A stretch of 64,000 bases of DNA from Spirochaetota bacterium (GTDB taxonomy: Bacteria; Spirochaetota; Spirochaetia; Treponematales; Treponemataceae): assembly GCA_023438065.1 (NCBI GenBank), contig JAEXRH010000008.1, positions 62,001-126,000 on the forward strand. The letters are read 5' to 3'. The position numbers and the translations under genes are program-made. The notes under the pieces were generated by a model. That model searched no databases and was not told where the DNA came from. It saw only the letters and a program-made list of their open reading frames with translations. Shown piece after piece: positions 24,440 through 33,213 of this stretch (positions within the stretch are counted from its first letter, which is position 1; each line of letters opens with the position of its first letter).

Positions 24440-24982
24440 ATGAAATACGCGAGCGAAGACTTGATGAACGAGCATGAGGCGATACTTCGCGGCCTCGCGA
24501 TTCTCGAGAGGATCGCGGTTTTCGCCGAAACGGATAAACTTGTCGACAAGAACGATCCCTCCGCGATGATCGATTTTCTCAAGGTATTCGCGGATACCTG
24601 TCATCACGGGAAAGAGGAGAAAATCCTTTTCCCGGCGATGGAACGATATGGAATACCGAGGGAACGGGGTCCGATCGGGCAGATGCTCGTCGAGCACGAG
24701 GAAGGAAGGAAGTACGTCCGCGCCATGGCGGAGGCAGTCGCGAAGACTCCGTTCGACGCAGGCTCTTTCGCGGCGAACGCGCGCGGATATATTGAGCTCC
24801 TGCGGGCGCATATCCGGAAGGAGAACGAGATCCTCTTCCCGATGGGGGACAAGGCTATACCGGATTCCGGGCAGCGGGAGATACTGGAAGGCTTCGAGCG
24901 GCACGAGGAGACCGTCATCGGCCACGGGGTTCACGAACGGCTTCACGCCATGCTCGACGACTTCTCGGAAAAATACCGGTAA
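24440..24982 (+). CDS. Hemerythrin-like (HHE) domain protein
   Basis: 180 residues from the ATG at 24440, after AAAGGGGG. Helical HHE pattern: LMNEHEAILRGL, DTCHHGKEEKILFPAM, LVEHEEGRKYV, LLRAHIRKENEILFPMGD, FERHEETVIG. This provides the His/Glu set for a diiron site that binds oxygen or nitric oxide. It is the first gene of an operon with the flavodiiron protein 19 bp downstream, so it probably delivers O2/NO or senses it for the detoxifying enzyme. Confidence 0.92.
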   Translation: MKYASEDLMNEHEAILRGLAILERIAVFAETDKLVDKNDPSAMIDFLKVFADTCHHGKEEKILFPAMERYGIPRERGPIGQMLVEHEEGRKYVRAMAEAVAKTPFDAGSFAANARGYIELLRAHIRKENEILFPMGDKAIPDSGQREILEGFERHEETVIGHGVHERLHAMLDDFSEKYR

Positions 24983-25001
24983 TATCGCGAAGGAGGATCG
25001 T

Positions 25002-26189
25002 ATGAACATTCCCGTCAAGGGCAACGTTTGTTGGGTCGGCAAGATCGACTGGGAACTCCGGAAGTTTCACGGTAACGAATACTCGACGAATCAGGGCTCG
25101 AGCTACAACTCGTATCTCGTCCGAGAGGAAAAAATCGCGCTCATCGACACCGTGTGGCGACCGTACGACAAGGAATTCGTCGAGAACCTAGAAAAGGAAA
25201 TACCGCTCGAGAAAATCGATTTCATCGTGGCGAATCACGGAGAGGTCGATCATTCCGGCGCCTTAAGCGAGCTGATCCGCCATATTCCCGACGTCCCGGT
25301 CTATTGCACCGAGAACGCCGTGAAGTCGCTTACCGGCCAATACCACGAAAAATGGAATTTTCGCACGGTGAAGACCGGGGACAGCGTTGACGTCGGGAAC
25401 GGGAAGAAACTCGTGTTCGTCGAGATGAAGATGCTTCACTGGCCCGACAGCATGGCGACCTACCTGACCGGCGACAACGTGCTTTTCAGCAACGACGCGT
25501 TCGGGCAACATTACGCGACGAACGGACTTTTTAACGATCTCGTCGACGAGGCCGAGCTTTATGCCGAGTGCATCAAGTACTACGCGAATATCCTGACTCC
25601 CTTCAGCGCGCTCGTCGACAAGAAGATAGAGGAAGTTCTCTCGCTCAAGATTCCGATCGACCTCATCGCGCCGAGTCACGGCGTCATCTGGCGGAAGGAC
25701 CCGACTCAAATCGTGAAAAAATACATTGAATGGAGTCGCGACTATCAGGAAGACCAGATAACCGTTCTCTACGACACGATGTGGGACGGGACGCGGCACA
25801 TGGCCGAGGCTATCGCGACCGGAATCCGCGAAGCGGGAAGGGAAACGACCGTGAAGCTCTTCAACGTCTCGAAGACCGACAAGAACGACGTCATCACCGA
25901 GGTGTTCAAGTCGCGGCTCGTGCTCGTCGGTTCGCCGACTATCGGGAAGGGAATCACGAACGCCACGGCCGGGATTCTCGAGATGATCGAAGGGCTTCGC
26001 TTCAAAAACAAGAAAGCGGCTGCGTTCGGCTGTTACGGATGGAGCGGGGAATCGGTCGCCAAGATCGGCAAGCTCCTCGTCGCGTCGGGCTTTGAGCTCG
26101 TCAATGAGGGCTTAAAGGTTCTTTGGGACCCGGACGCGGACGCGATTGAGCGTTGCAAGGAATTCGGAAGGAATATCGCGGGTCGGTGA
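25002..26189 (+). CDS. Flavodiiron protein (FprA-like O2/NO reductase)
   Basis: 395 residues from the ATG at 25002, after AAGGAGG. The N-terminal beta-lactamase-like domain has the diiron ligands in HGEVDHSG, MLHWPDS, FSNDAFG and PSHGVIW. From about residue 255 a flavodoxin domain (ITVLYDTMWDGTRHMAEAIA, then GSPTIGKGI and FGCYGWSGE) binds FMN. The enzyme reduces O2 to water or NO to N2O with electrons from rubredoxin or a similar carrier. No rubredoxin gene is adjacent. With the hemerythrin upstream, this is an oxygen-protection operon typical of anaerobes. Confidence 0.96.
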   Translation: MNIPVKGNVCWVGKIDWELRKFHGNEYSTNQGSSYNSYLVREEKIALIDTVWRPYDKEFVENLEKEIPLEKIDFIVANHGEVDHSGALSELIRHIPDVPVYCTENAVKSLTGQYHEKWNFRTVKTGDSVDVGNGKKLVFVEMKMLHWPDSMATYLTGDNVLFSNDAFGQHYATNGLFNDLVDEAELYAECIKYYANILTPFSALVDKKIEEVLSLKIPIDLIAPSHGVIWRKDPTQIVKKYIEWSRDYQEDQITVLYDTMWDGTRHMAEAIATGIREAGRETTVKLFNVSKTDKNDVITEVFKSRLVLVGSPTIGKGITNATAGILEMIEGLRFKNKKAAAFGCYGWSGESVAKIGKLLVASGFELVNEGLKVLWDPDADAIERCKEFGRNIAGR

Positions 26190-26229
26190 GGGTTCGTTAG
26201 GGCCTGCCCGAGGGGGGCCTCAGGGGAAA

Positions 26230-26427
26230 CTAGGTCGTTTCTTCGGAGTCTTCTTCCTCGGCGTCATCGGCCGGATTCAACCCGTCCTGGTCCTGCTCGG
26301 CGAGGGATCCCTCGGCTTGTTGGGCCTTGAGGAGCTTTCGCTCGGCGATCTTTTTCGCCTTGTCCTCTTTCTTTTGCTTGAGCGCGAGTTCCCGTCGGCG
26401 CTTCTCGCCTGAATAGTTTACTCTCAT
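26230..26427 (-). CDS. Small basic coiled-coil protein downstream of the RRM gene
   Basis: 65 residues: MRVNYSGEKRRRELALKQKK, then a Lys/Glu/Ala-rich helix and an acidic tail (PADDAEEEDSEETT). AGGAGG lies seven bases before the ATG. Small proteins with this YSxEKRRkE start are, to my knowledge, often encoded beside RNP-type RNA-binding proteins in diverse bacteria. A helper role in RNA binding is plausible, but the function is unknown. Confidence 0.7.
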   Translation of the reverse strand: MRVNYSGEKRRRELALKQKKEDKAKKIAERKLLKAQQAEGSLAEQDQDGLNPADDAEEEDSEETT

Positions 26428-26469
26428 GATTACCTCCTATTCACGCGAATCTGCCGGCGTTCGGCAAGA

Positions 26470-26493
26470 CGGCCATCCGGTCGGATGGCCGTC
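26470..26493 (-). terminator. Perfect 10-bp hairpin between the RRM gene and the small basic protein gene
   Basis: ACGGCCATCC (26470-26479) and GGATGGCCGT (26484-26493) pair perfectly around a 4-base loop. There is no U-tract on either strand. It may be an RNA processing or stabilising stem, or a site bound by the RNA-binding protein itself, rather than a classical terminator. Confidence 0.5.
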
Positions 26494-26506
26494 GAAACGC
26501 CTTGGA

Positions 26507-26803
26507 TTACCAGCGGTTGTTGCCGTAACCGCCGCGATCGCCGCGCTCGGTTCTCGGCTTTGCGGTCGCCTCGCTCACGCGAACCTGCCTGCCGTCGATC
26601 GACTGGCCGACCATGCCGCTGATGGCGGCCGCGGCGCCCGCGTCTTCCTTGTACTCGATAAAGGCAAAGCCCTTCGACATGTTGGTGTTGTGGTCGACGA
26701 TGGTCGCGCACGAGGTAAGCTCGCCGAACGCGGAGAACACCTGGCGAAGGGTGTCGTCGCTGGTCTGGTAGCTGAGGTTACCGATATAGATTTTTTTTGC
26801 CAT
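26507..26803 (-). CDS. RRM-domain RNA-binding protein
   Basis: 98 residues, a single RNA recognition motif. RNP2 is IYIGNL (residues 5-10) and RNP1 is KGFAFIEY (residues 44-51), followed by the Gly/Arg-rich tail ERGDRGGYGNNRW. Bacterial RRM proteins of this size are thought to act as cold- or stress-related RNA chaperones. AAGGAG precedes the ATG. The gene is followed by a perfect hairpin and the small basic protein gene. Confidence 0.95.
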   Translation of the reverse strand: MAKKIYIGNLSYQTSDDTLRQVFSAFGELTSCATIVDHNTNMSKGFAFIEYKEDAGAAAAISGMVGQSIDGRQVRVSEATAKPRTERGDRGGYGNNRW

Positions 26804-27055
26804 TTAAGGCTCCTTGATCCGGGGTCATTCCCCCGGGATGTTATTGGTCCGCCTAGGGCGAACCTTCTACCGTGGGGAGGGATCAAGAACCGAACGAGCG
26901 TTTCCCGTAAACCGTGCCTGTATAGGAAGAATTACGATCATCATCCTCTATTCCGGAGAAAGATTCAAGCCCCGCGTACCGTTGCAACCGATTACCGCGC
27001 GCGCGGTCTGGATATCAGGAAGATAAAAAGACTTCAATCACGTACTTCCATGGAG

Positions 27056-27071
27056 TTTCATTTAAATGAAA
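27056..27071 (+). promoter_or_regulatory. 16-bp perfect palindrome over the hemolysin III start codon
   Basis: TTTCATTTAAATGAAA is perfectly self-complementary and contains the ATG at 27066. In RNA it could hide the start codon; in DNA it could be an operator. One such palindrome is expected by chance in a window of this size, so the weight is modest. Confidence 0.35.
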
Positions 27072-27734
27072 GAAATCAAGCGCTATACGCTTGGCGAGGA
27101 AATCGCGAGCGCCATCACTCACGGGGTCGGCGCGGGGCTGTCGATCGCCGGGCTCGTCCTTCTCGTCGTTCAGGCGGTTCTGTACGCGCCCCCGGAATAC
27201 CGGGTTTCCTATATCGTCGGGTTTGCCGTATTCGGCGCGTCATTAATCGTTCTCTATCTCGCGTCGACCTTATATCACGCGCTGACGAATCCGCTCGCGA
27301 AAAAGGTATTCGGCATATTCGATCACGGTTCCATCTATCTGTTGATCGCCGGGACCTATACCGCGTATTGCCTGACCGCGCTTCACGGCGCGCTCGGATG
27401 GGCGATCTTCGGGGTAATCTGGGCGCTCGCGGCCGCGGGCATCACCTTTTACTCGATCTTCGGCTCACGGATGCGAACGCTGTCCGCAATCACGTATATA
27501 CCGATGGGATTGATCATCATCCTTGCAAGCCGGCCGATTAGGGAGAACCTGTTCGCGGCGAGCGGGAGCGGCCTGAGTTGGCTGTTTTTGCTCATCGGCG
27601 GCGGCTTTTACGTCCTCGGGACGATATTCTACGCGATGAAAAAGGTGAAGTGGACGCATTTCGTATGGCATCTTTTCGTGATGGGCGGAAGCGTTTTCCA
27701 TTTCTTCTCCGTATACCTGAGCGTCCGGCCGTGA
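27066..27734 (+). CDS. Hemolysin III (PAQR) family membrane protein
   Basis: 222 residues with seven membrane spans. The conserved PAQR metal-site residues are in STLYHAL (span II), [17 protein letters not shown] (span III) and [18 protein letters not shown] (span VII, HxxxH). The family is homologous to adiponectin/progestin receptors; bacterial members are called hemolysin III after a Bacillus cereus protein, but most have no proven lytic activity. The start is inside a palindrome and GGAG lies ten bases upstream. Confidence 0.92.
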   Translation: MKEIKRYTLGEEIASAITHGVGAGLSIAGLVLLVVQAVLYAPPEYRVSYIVGFAVFGASLIVLYLASTLYHALTNPLAKKVFGIFDHGSIYLLIAGTYTAYCLTALHGALGWAIFGVIWALAAAGITFYSIFGSRMRTLSAITYIPMGLIIILASRPIRENLFAASGSGLSWLFLLIGGGFYVLGTIFYAMKKVKWTHFVWHLFVMGGSVFHFFSVYLSVRP

Positions 27735-27779
27735 ACGGATAACCCTTCCGGGGTATGCGCTCGCCCCTTCAGTTATCGC

Positions 27780-27798
27780 TTTTACGATTTTTTTACGA
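27780..27798 (+). promoter_or_regulatory. Direct repeat, 11-bp period, upstream of the VWA-kinase operon
   Basis: TTTTACGA at 27780-27787 and again at 27791-27798. An 11-bp period (one helical turn) is the usual arrangement for OmpR/PhoB-class regulators, and the operon encodes such a regulator. A weaker third unit may start near 27801. It differs from the RTTCAC repeats of the copper-type regulon. Confidence 0.55.
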
Positions 27799-27876
27799 CT
27801 TGTGACATCCTCCTGACAACCCCGCGAGCGGTCCGCTCTATCCTTCAGGGTATCACCGCTTATCAGGAGGCATGAT

Positions 27877-29010
27877 ATGAAATCATCGCGTAACGTACTG
27901 CGCCTTGCGGCGCTCCCGCTCCTTCTCGCGCTCTCCATGGGTCTCGCGTCCGCCCGTTCCCGCGACGAGCGCCCGCTTATCCAGATCGCGCTTCTGCTCG
28001 ACACCTCGAACAGCATGGACGGGCTCATCGATCAGGCAAAGAGCCAGCTTTGGAACATCGTGGAGGAGACCGGAAGGATGTCCCGTCACGGCGAGCGCGC
28101 CCGGCTCGAGGTCGCCCTCTATGAATACGGGAACGACTCGAACTCCGTGTTCTCGGGCTATATCAGGAAGATAATGCCCTTCACCGACGACCTTGACGCC
28201 CTTTCGGCGCAGCTCTTCGAGCTTGACACGAACGGGGGCTCGGAGTACTGCGGCATGGTCATCAGGAGAAGTCTCGACGAGCTCGACTGGTCGGCGCGCG
28301 AGTCAGACCTTCGCGTCGTGTATATCGCGGGCAACGAGCCCTTTACCCAGGGGCCGGTCGGGTATCGCTCGTCCGGCAAACGGGCCGCGCGAATGGGCGT
28401 CGTCGTGAACACCATTTTTTGCGGCGATCGCGGCGAAGGCATCGACACGATGTGGGCGGACGGCGCCCGGGTCACCGGCGGGGCCTACGCGAACATCGAC
28501 GGCGACTACGAATACGAGTACGTGCCGTGCCCGCAGGACGATCGCCTGAGCGAGCTTAACTCGCGGCTCAACGACACCTACGTCGCCTACGGTTCCCAGG
28601 GGGCGGCGCGCAAGGAACTGCAGGTCGAGCAGGACGCGAAGGCCGCGAGCGAGAACCGGGCCGGCTTCTTCAAGCGGGCGAAGGTGAAGTCCTCGGAGAG
28701 TTACTCCAATTCCTCGTGGGACCTCGTGGACGCGACCTCGACCGGCGGGGTTCCGCTCGCCTCGGTCAAGGAAGCGGAACTTCCCCCCGAGCTCCGCGCG
28801 CTCGACGATTCCGCCCGCGAGGCCTATCTCGCGGCGAAGCTCGCCGAACGGGGCAAGATCCAGGCGGAGATAGCGGCCCTGTCGGCCGAGCGCGAAGCCT
28901 GGCTCGAATCGCGCAAGGCGGACACGAAGGCGGCGAGCGCGCTCGATACGGCCGTCCTCGCCCCGCTCGAGGATCTCGCGAAGGCGAAAGGGTTTGTCCG
29001 CGGCGAGTAA
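27877..29010 (+). CDS. Secreted von Willebrand factor A domain protein
   Basis: 377 residues with a signal peptide (ALPLLLALSMGLASARS). The VWA domain begins IQIALLLDTSNSMDGLIDQAK, with an intact MIDAS DxSxS (DTSNS), and extends to about residue 210 (VVNTIFCGDRGEGIDTMWADGARVTGG). A Lys/Ala/Glu-rich helical C-terminal half follows (ELPPELRALDDSAREAYLAAKLAERGK). The protein is periplasmic or surface exposed and probably binds a protein partner through a divalent ion. The histidine kinase gene begins 10 bases after its stop, so it may feed that sensor. Confidence 0.88.
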   Translation: MKSSRNVLRLAALPLLLALSMGLASARSRDERPLIQIALLLDTSNSMDGLIDQAKSQLWNIVEETGRMSRHGERARLEVALYEYGNDSNSVFSGYIRKIMPFTDDLDALSAQLFELDTNGGSEYCGMVIRRSLDELDWSARESDLRVVYIAGNEPFTQGPVGYRSSGKRAARMGVVVNTIFCGDRGEGIDTMWADGARVTGGAYANIDGDYEYEYVPCPQDDRLSELNSRLNDTYVAYGSQGAARKELQVEQDAKAASENRAGFFKRAKVKSSESYSNSSWDLVDATSTGGVPLASVKEAELPPELRALDDSAREAYLAAKLAERGKIQAEIAALSAEREAWLESRKADTKAASALDTAVLAPLEDLAKAKGFVRGE

Positions 29011-29020
29011 AACTGCTACA

Positions 29021-31123
29021 ATGGTTTTCATGAAAGGATCAAGCGGGCGCCTCGCGCTCGCCGTCGCCATACCGCTTCTCGTCGTTCCGCTCGCTGCCCT
29101 CGCCTGGCTCGCGGCGCGGAGCGTCGACCAGCAGGAGATCGCGATGCGCACCCGGCTCCGCGAATCGCTCCTTCTCGAGGTCGCACAGACGAACGACCGG
29201 ATCGGCTCGTGGTTCGAAAGCCTTCCGGAATCCCTCGGCGCGGGAGCCCCGGGGGCGGGGACTGCGGGAAAGCCCGCCGCGCGCGAGCTCGCCGCCTGGA
29301 AGGAGCGCGATCCGCTCGTGGGCATTCCCTTCCTTCTCGACGCCTCGGGTTCCATCGTGTATCCCGCGGCGAACGGCGTTTCCGGAAAGCCCGGCGACGG
29401 CGCCGACGAGGAAACGCGAAGGTTCAACTGGCGGTACATGAACGTCTTCAGCAACGCCGAGCCCATTCCCGTCTACCGGAACATCGCGGCGGAATACGAA
29501 TCCTCGATCGTCGAACCGGCTCCCGCCGCGGCGAAAGATGTGGTTCAGGCGATTCAAGCCGACGAGCGAGATCTCGCTCTCACGATGGAGGAGGCTCCGT
29601 CGATGGTCGCAAAAGAATCGTCGACGCCGAAGCGATCGGGATCATCCCTTTTCGGCCGTTCCGCGAAGAAGGCCGCGCGCGCGGAGGAATCGCTCCCTCC
29701 CGAGTCGGCGGAAGCGGAGTCGCGGTCCCCGATGGAATCGGCGCCGGTCGCGAGGGACGACGCGGCGACGGTGAGGTCAAAGGTCGCGCAAAGCATCTTC
29801 GAGACCGATACCGCGGTGCAGCGGCAGGTATACGACCTCGCCGCGGAGGAGGGGAAGGAGCCGCTCAAGCGGAAGGTCAATCCGCAGATCGACGCGGTGA
29901 ACACGCGCGAGTCGACGCCCGCGCGCTCGGTTTATATCGAGTCCTCCAAATACTTCCGGGACCTCGTGTCGGGATCTGACCGGGGCCTCGTTCCCCGCAT
30001 CTTCGACAACTCCTTCGTGCTCGTCTACTGGGAAAAGCGCGGCGACTGGATCGTCGGGTGCGAGCTCGACATGGGCGCGGTTCGCCGGGCGATCGCCGCC
30101 CGGGGAGGATCGCCCGCCGACGGGCTCAGGTATCTCGCGGTTCTCGACCAGGCGGGAGAGCCGCTCATCCCGGTGCCGGGCGTCGAGAGCGCCGCGTGGC
30201 GGACGCCGCTCGTTTCTGGCGAGGTATCGGAATACCTTCCCTATTGGGAGACCGCGATCATCCTCGCCGACCCTTCCGCCTTCGAGAACCGCGTTCGCGC
30301 GTCGCGCTGGGCGCTTTCCTCGCTCGTTCTCGTCCTTTTCGCCTCGGTCGCGACCGCCGGCATCGTGTTGTGGCGGTTCTCCGCGAACCGGCTCCTCGAG
30401 GCGCGGAGGCGGACGGGCTTCGTGACCACCGTGTCGCACGAGCTCAAGACCCCGCTTACCTCGATCAGGATGTACTCCGAGATGCTCGCCGACGGCGCCG
30501 ACCTTGACCGCGAGAAGCGCGACCGTTACCTCGCTCGCATCGTCGGCGAAAGCGAGCGGCTCTCCAAACTCATCGGCGACGTGCTCGACGTCGCGAAACT
30601 CGAGCGGGGAAAGGTGAAGGTCACCCGCGCGGAGGTCGACGTCGCGCGTCTCGCGCGCGAAACCGTCGAGGGCATAGCCGAGCGCCTCCGGGTCGGGGGC
30701 TTTTCGGTCTCCGTAAACGTTCCGGAGGCGCCCGTCGTCGCGCTCGCGGACGCCGACGCCGTCGTGAGGATCCTTCTCAATCTCGTCTCGAACGCGGAAA
30801 AGTACTCCCGCGACGTCCGCGATATCGGCGTCGCCGTGACCGCCGATTCCGCGCGCGGCGTTTGTCTCGTCTCGGTCGCGGATCGGGGTATCGGCGTCCC
30901 GCGCGCGCATCGGTCGAGGATTTTCCGCGAGTTTCACCGCGTAGACGCGAGCATCACCTCCGGGGTCGGCGGGACCGGGCTCGGGCTTTCGATCGCCCGC
31001 TCCCTCGCCCGCGCGCTCGGGGGCGACGTGCGCTACGCGCCGCGCGAGCGCGTCGACGGAAAATCCGGAAGCGTGTTCACGCTCAGTCTCCCGCTCGCCG
31101 CGGGCAAGGGGATCAAACGATGA
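29021..31123 (+). CDS. Sensor histidine kinase with large extracytoplasmic domain
   Basis: 700 residues from the ATG at 29021; an ATG at 29030 is also possible, and neither has a strong RBS. One membrane span near the N-terminus (LALAVAIPLLVVPLAALAWLA) and one near residue 430 (WALSSLVLVLFASVATAGI) enclose a periplasmic domain of about 400 residues. That domain includes a low-complexity Ser/Glu/Ala-rich stretch around residues 185-260. The kinase core has the H-box SHELKTP (His473), N-box NLVSNAEKYS, DRGIGVPR and GTGLGLSI. It overlaps its response regulator (ATGA) and follows the VWA gene, suggesting that the VWA protein is part of the signal. Confidence 0.93.
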   Translation: MVFMKGSSGRLALAVAIPLLVVPLAALAWLAARSVDQQEIAMRTRLRESLLLEVAQTNDRIGSWFESLPESLGAGAPGAGTAGKPAARELAAWKERDPLVGIPFLLDASGSIVYPAANGVSGKPGDGADEETRRFNWRYMNVFSNAEPIPVYRNIAAEYESSIVEPAPAAAKDVVQAIQADERDLALTMEEAPSMVAKESSTPKRSGSSLFGRSAKKAARAEESLPPESAEAESRSPMESAPVARDDAATVRSKVAQSIFETDTAVQRQVYDLAAEEGKEPLKRKVNPQIDAVNTRESTPARSVYIESSKYFRDLVSGSDRGLVPRIFDNSFVLVYWEKRGDWIVGCELDMGAVRRAIAARGGSPADGLRYLAVLDQAGEPLIPVPGVESAAWRTPLVSGEVSEYLPYWETAIILADPSAFENRVRASRWALSSLVLVLFASVATAGIVLWRFSANRLLEARRRTGFVTTVSHELKTPLTSIRMYSEMLADGADLDREKRDRYLARIVGESERLSKLIGDVLDVAKLERGKVKVTRAEVDVARLARETVEGIAERLRVGGFSVSVNVPEAPVVALADADAVVRILLNLVSNAEKYSRDVRDIGVAVTADSARGVCLVSVADRGIGVPRAHRSRIFREFHRVDASITSGVGGTGLGLSIARSLARALGGDVRYAPRERVDGKSGSVFTLSLPLAAGKGIKR

Positions 31124-31830
31124 AAAGGATTCTCGTCGCCGAGGACGAAGCCGCGATCAGGGAAGGGCTCGTCGATCTTTTCGAGTCGGAAGGATACGCG
31201 GTTACCGCGGTCGCCGACGGGGAGGCAGCGGTCGCCGCCTGGAAGGAAGGGGGCATCGATCTCGCCCTGCTCGACATCATGATGCCGCGCATGAGCGGCT
31301 ACGACGCGTGCAGGGAGATCCGCAAGACGGACAGCATCCTTCCCGTCGTGTTCCTGAGCGCGCGGGAGGAGGAGATCGACAAGGTTCTCGGCCTCGAGCT
31401 CGGTGCCGACGATTACGTCGTGAAGCCCTTCGGCGTGCGCGAGCTCGTCGCGCGCGTCAAGGCCGCGCTCAGGCGATCGGGCGGCGAGACGCTCCCGCGC
31501 GCCGGGGTCGGGCCGACGCAGCCGTTTTCCTTCGGGGAATGCACCGTCGATCCCCTCCGGTTCACCGTCGATCTCGCGCGCGACGGCTCGGTCGAGCGGC
31601 GCGAACTCAGCTCGCGCGAGGTGGATCTCCTTCGCTTCTTTTTCGCGAATCCGGAAACCGTCCATACGCGGGACGCCCTCCTCGAGCGTTTCTGGGGAGT
31701 CGCCTACGGCGGTACCACCCGAACGCTCGATCAGCACATCGCCAAACTCCGCCAGAAGATCGAGCGAGACCCCGCGAACCCCCGGCATATACTCACCGTG
31801 CACGGCGCGGGCTACCGGTTCAGGGCATGA
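31120..31830 (+). CDS. OmpR/PhoB-family response regulator
   Basis: 236 residues. Receiver domain with acidic pocket EDE and phosphoacceptor Asp52 (LLDIMMP), Lys of VKPFG. The winged-helix effector is at about residues 130-236 (ELSSREVDLLRFFF, GTTRTLDQHIAKLRQKIE, VHGAGYRF). It is coded between the kinase and the flavoprotein with overlaps on both sides. The TTTTACGA direct repeat at 27780-27798 is its most likely binding site. Confidence 0.95.
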   Translation: MKRILVAEDEAAIREGLVDLFESEGYAVTAVADGEAAVAAWKEGGIDLALLDIMMPRMSGYDACREIRKTDSILPVVFLSAREEEIDKVLGLELGADDYVVKPFGVRELVARVKAALRRSGGETLPRAGVGPTQPFSFGECTVDPLRFTVDLARDGSVERRELSSREVDLLRFFFANPETVHTRDALLERFWGVAYGGTTRTLDQHIAKLRQKIERDPANPRHILTVHGAGYRFRA

Positions 31831-33074
31831 TGACCGAATATGATCTCGTCGTAGTCGGGGCGGGACCCGCGGGGCTTTTCGCCGCGATCCACGCGGGCAG
31901 GAAAGGCATGAGCGTCCTCGTCCTCGAGAAGAACGCGTCCGCGGGGAGGAAGCTTCTCGCCTCCGGTTCCGGCAGGTGCAACGTCACGAACGCCGCGCCG
32001 ATCGACGAGTTTCCGTCCCGATACGGAAACGCCTCCCGCTTCGTCAGGCCCGCGCTTCTCGGCTACACGAACTCCGACCTCATGTCGTTCTTCGAGGAAG
32101 GCGGCGTGCCCCTGACGGAAATGAACGGGGGAAAGGTGTTCCCTTCCTCGCAGCGCGCGCGCGATATCCTTGACCTCCTCCTCGACGAGGCGGCGAAGGC
32201 GGGCGTCGCGTTCCGTTATTCGTGCCCGGTCGATTCGGTTTCACGCGTTGAGGGAATTTTCTTCGTCCACACGGACGGCGGGGAGTTCAAGGCGCGAAGC
32301 ATTCTTTTATCGACGGGAGGAAAGTCCTATCCCGGAACCGGCTCGACGGGTGACGGGTATCGCGTCGCGTCGGAACTCGGGCACACGATCGCTGAGCCCG
32401 GGCCCGCGCTTACCCCGCTCAACGTCAAGGACTACGCGCTCGCCGATTGCGCGGGCATATCGGTCAAGGACGCGGGGATTGCCATCGTCAGGGACGGAGC
32501 CGAGATCGCGCGTTTCAACGGCGACGTCCTCTTTACCCACAAGGGGCTTTCGGGCCCCGGCATCCTCGACTCGAGCAGGCAGATTCGCGCGGGCGACGTG
32601 ATACTCCTCGCGCTCGCGGGAAGCGAAGCCGAGATCGAGGGCGCGTTCCTCGCGGCCGCGAACGGGAAGGGAAGCAAAACCGCGAAGGCCTTCGCCGTCT
32701 CGCTCGGGATACCCGAAAGGCTCGCGGTCGCGGCCTTGGCCGCGTGCGGTATCGACGGGGCGACGGCGATCGCGCGGCTCGATCGCGAAGCGCGAAAGCG
32801 CCTTGCGCGCGGCATCGCCGCGATGCCCTTCACGGTCGCGAGTCTCGCGGGCTACGGCGAGGCGATGGCGACCCGCGGCGGGGTGAGCCTTTCCGAGGTC
32901 AACGCGAAGACGATGGAATCGCGACTGGTGCCGGGCCTTTTCTTCGCCGGGGAGATCCTCGACGTCGACGGCGACACCGGCGGATTCAATCTGCAGTTCG
33001 CCTTCTCCTCGGGGAAGCTCGCCGCCGACGCGATGGCGAGGAAACGAAATGACCGGGACGACGAAGGACGGTAG
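31827..33074 (+). CDS. HI0933/YhiN-family flavoprotein
   Basis: 415 residues. Starts YDLVVVGAGPAGLFAAIHAGRKG, with EKNASAGRKLLASGSGRCNVTNA, the signature of the HI0933/BaiN-like flavoproteins, and ends ILDVDGDTGGFNLQFAFSSGKLAAD. The family is widespread; some members act as NAD(P)H-dependent reductases of bile acid derivatives, most have unknown substrates. ATGATG lies at the overlap with the response regulator stop, so the gene is translated from the same mRNA as the two-component system. Confidence 0.92.
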   Translation: MMTEYDLVVVGAGPAGLFAAIHAGRKGMSVLVLEKNASAGRKLLASGSGRCNVTNAAPIDEFPSRYGNASRFVRPALLGYTNSDLMSFFEEGGVPLTEMNGGKVFPSSQRARDILDLLLDEAAKAGVAFRYSCPVDSVSRVEGIFFVHTDGGEFKARSILLSTGGKSYPGTGSTGDGYRVASELGHTIAEPGPALTPLNVKDYALADCAGISVKDAGIAIVRDGAEIARFNGDVLFTHKGLSGPGILDSSRQIRAGDVILLALAGSEAEIEGAFLAAANGKGSKTAKAFAVSLGIPERLAVAALAACGIDGATAIARLDREARKRLARGIAAMPFTVASLAGYGEAMATRGGVSLSEVNAKTMESRLVPGLFFAGEILDVDGDTGGFNLQFAFSSGKLAADAMARKRNDRDDEGR

Positions 33075-33135
33075 CCGGGCGGCTTGACTCCCGCGGGGTC
33101 GATTCGCGATCTTGACGGTAAGGGGGAGATACGCG

Positions 33136-33213
33136 ATGGATATACGCAAACGTGCCGACTACGCCAAAATCGGAAGTCTCGCGTTCCTCGCTCCGATTTC
33201 GGGACGACGCTAG
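33136..33213 (+). CDS. 25-codon mini-ORF with strong RBS
   Basis: MDIRKRADYAKIGSLAFLAP, then ISGRR and a stop, preceded by AGGGGGAG. A TTGACT lies at 33084, but there is no clear -10 box. The stop codon overlaps the end of the convergent hydrolase gene. It could be a truncated gene start or a microprotein. An inverted repeat, AAATCGGA and TCCGATTT, lies inside it and may also serve as a terminator for the minus-strand gene. Confidence 0.3.
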   Translation: MDIRKRADYAKIGSLAFLAPISGRR

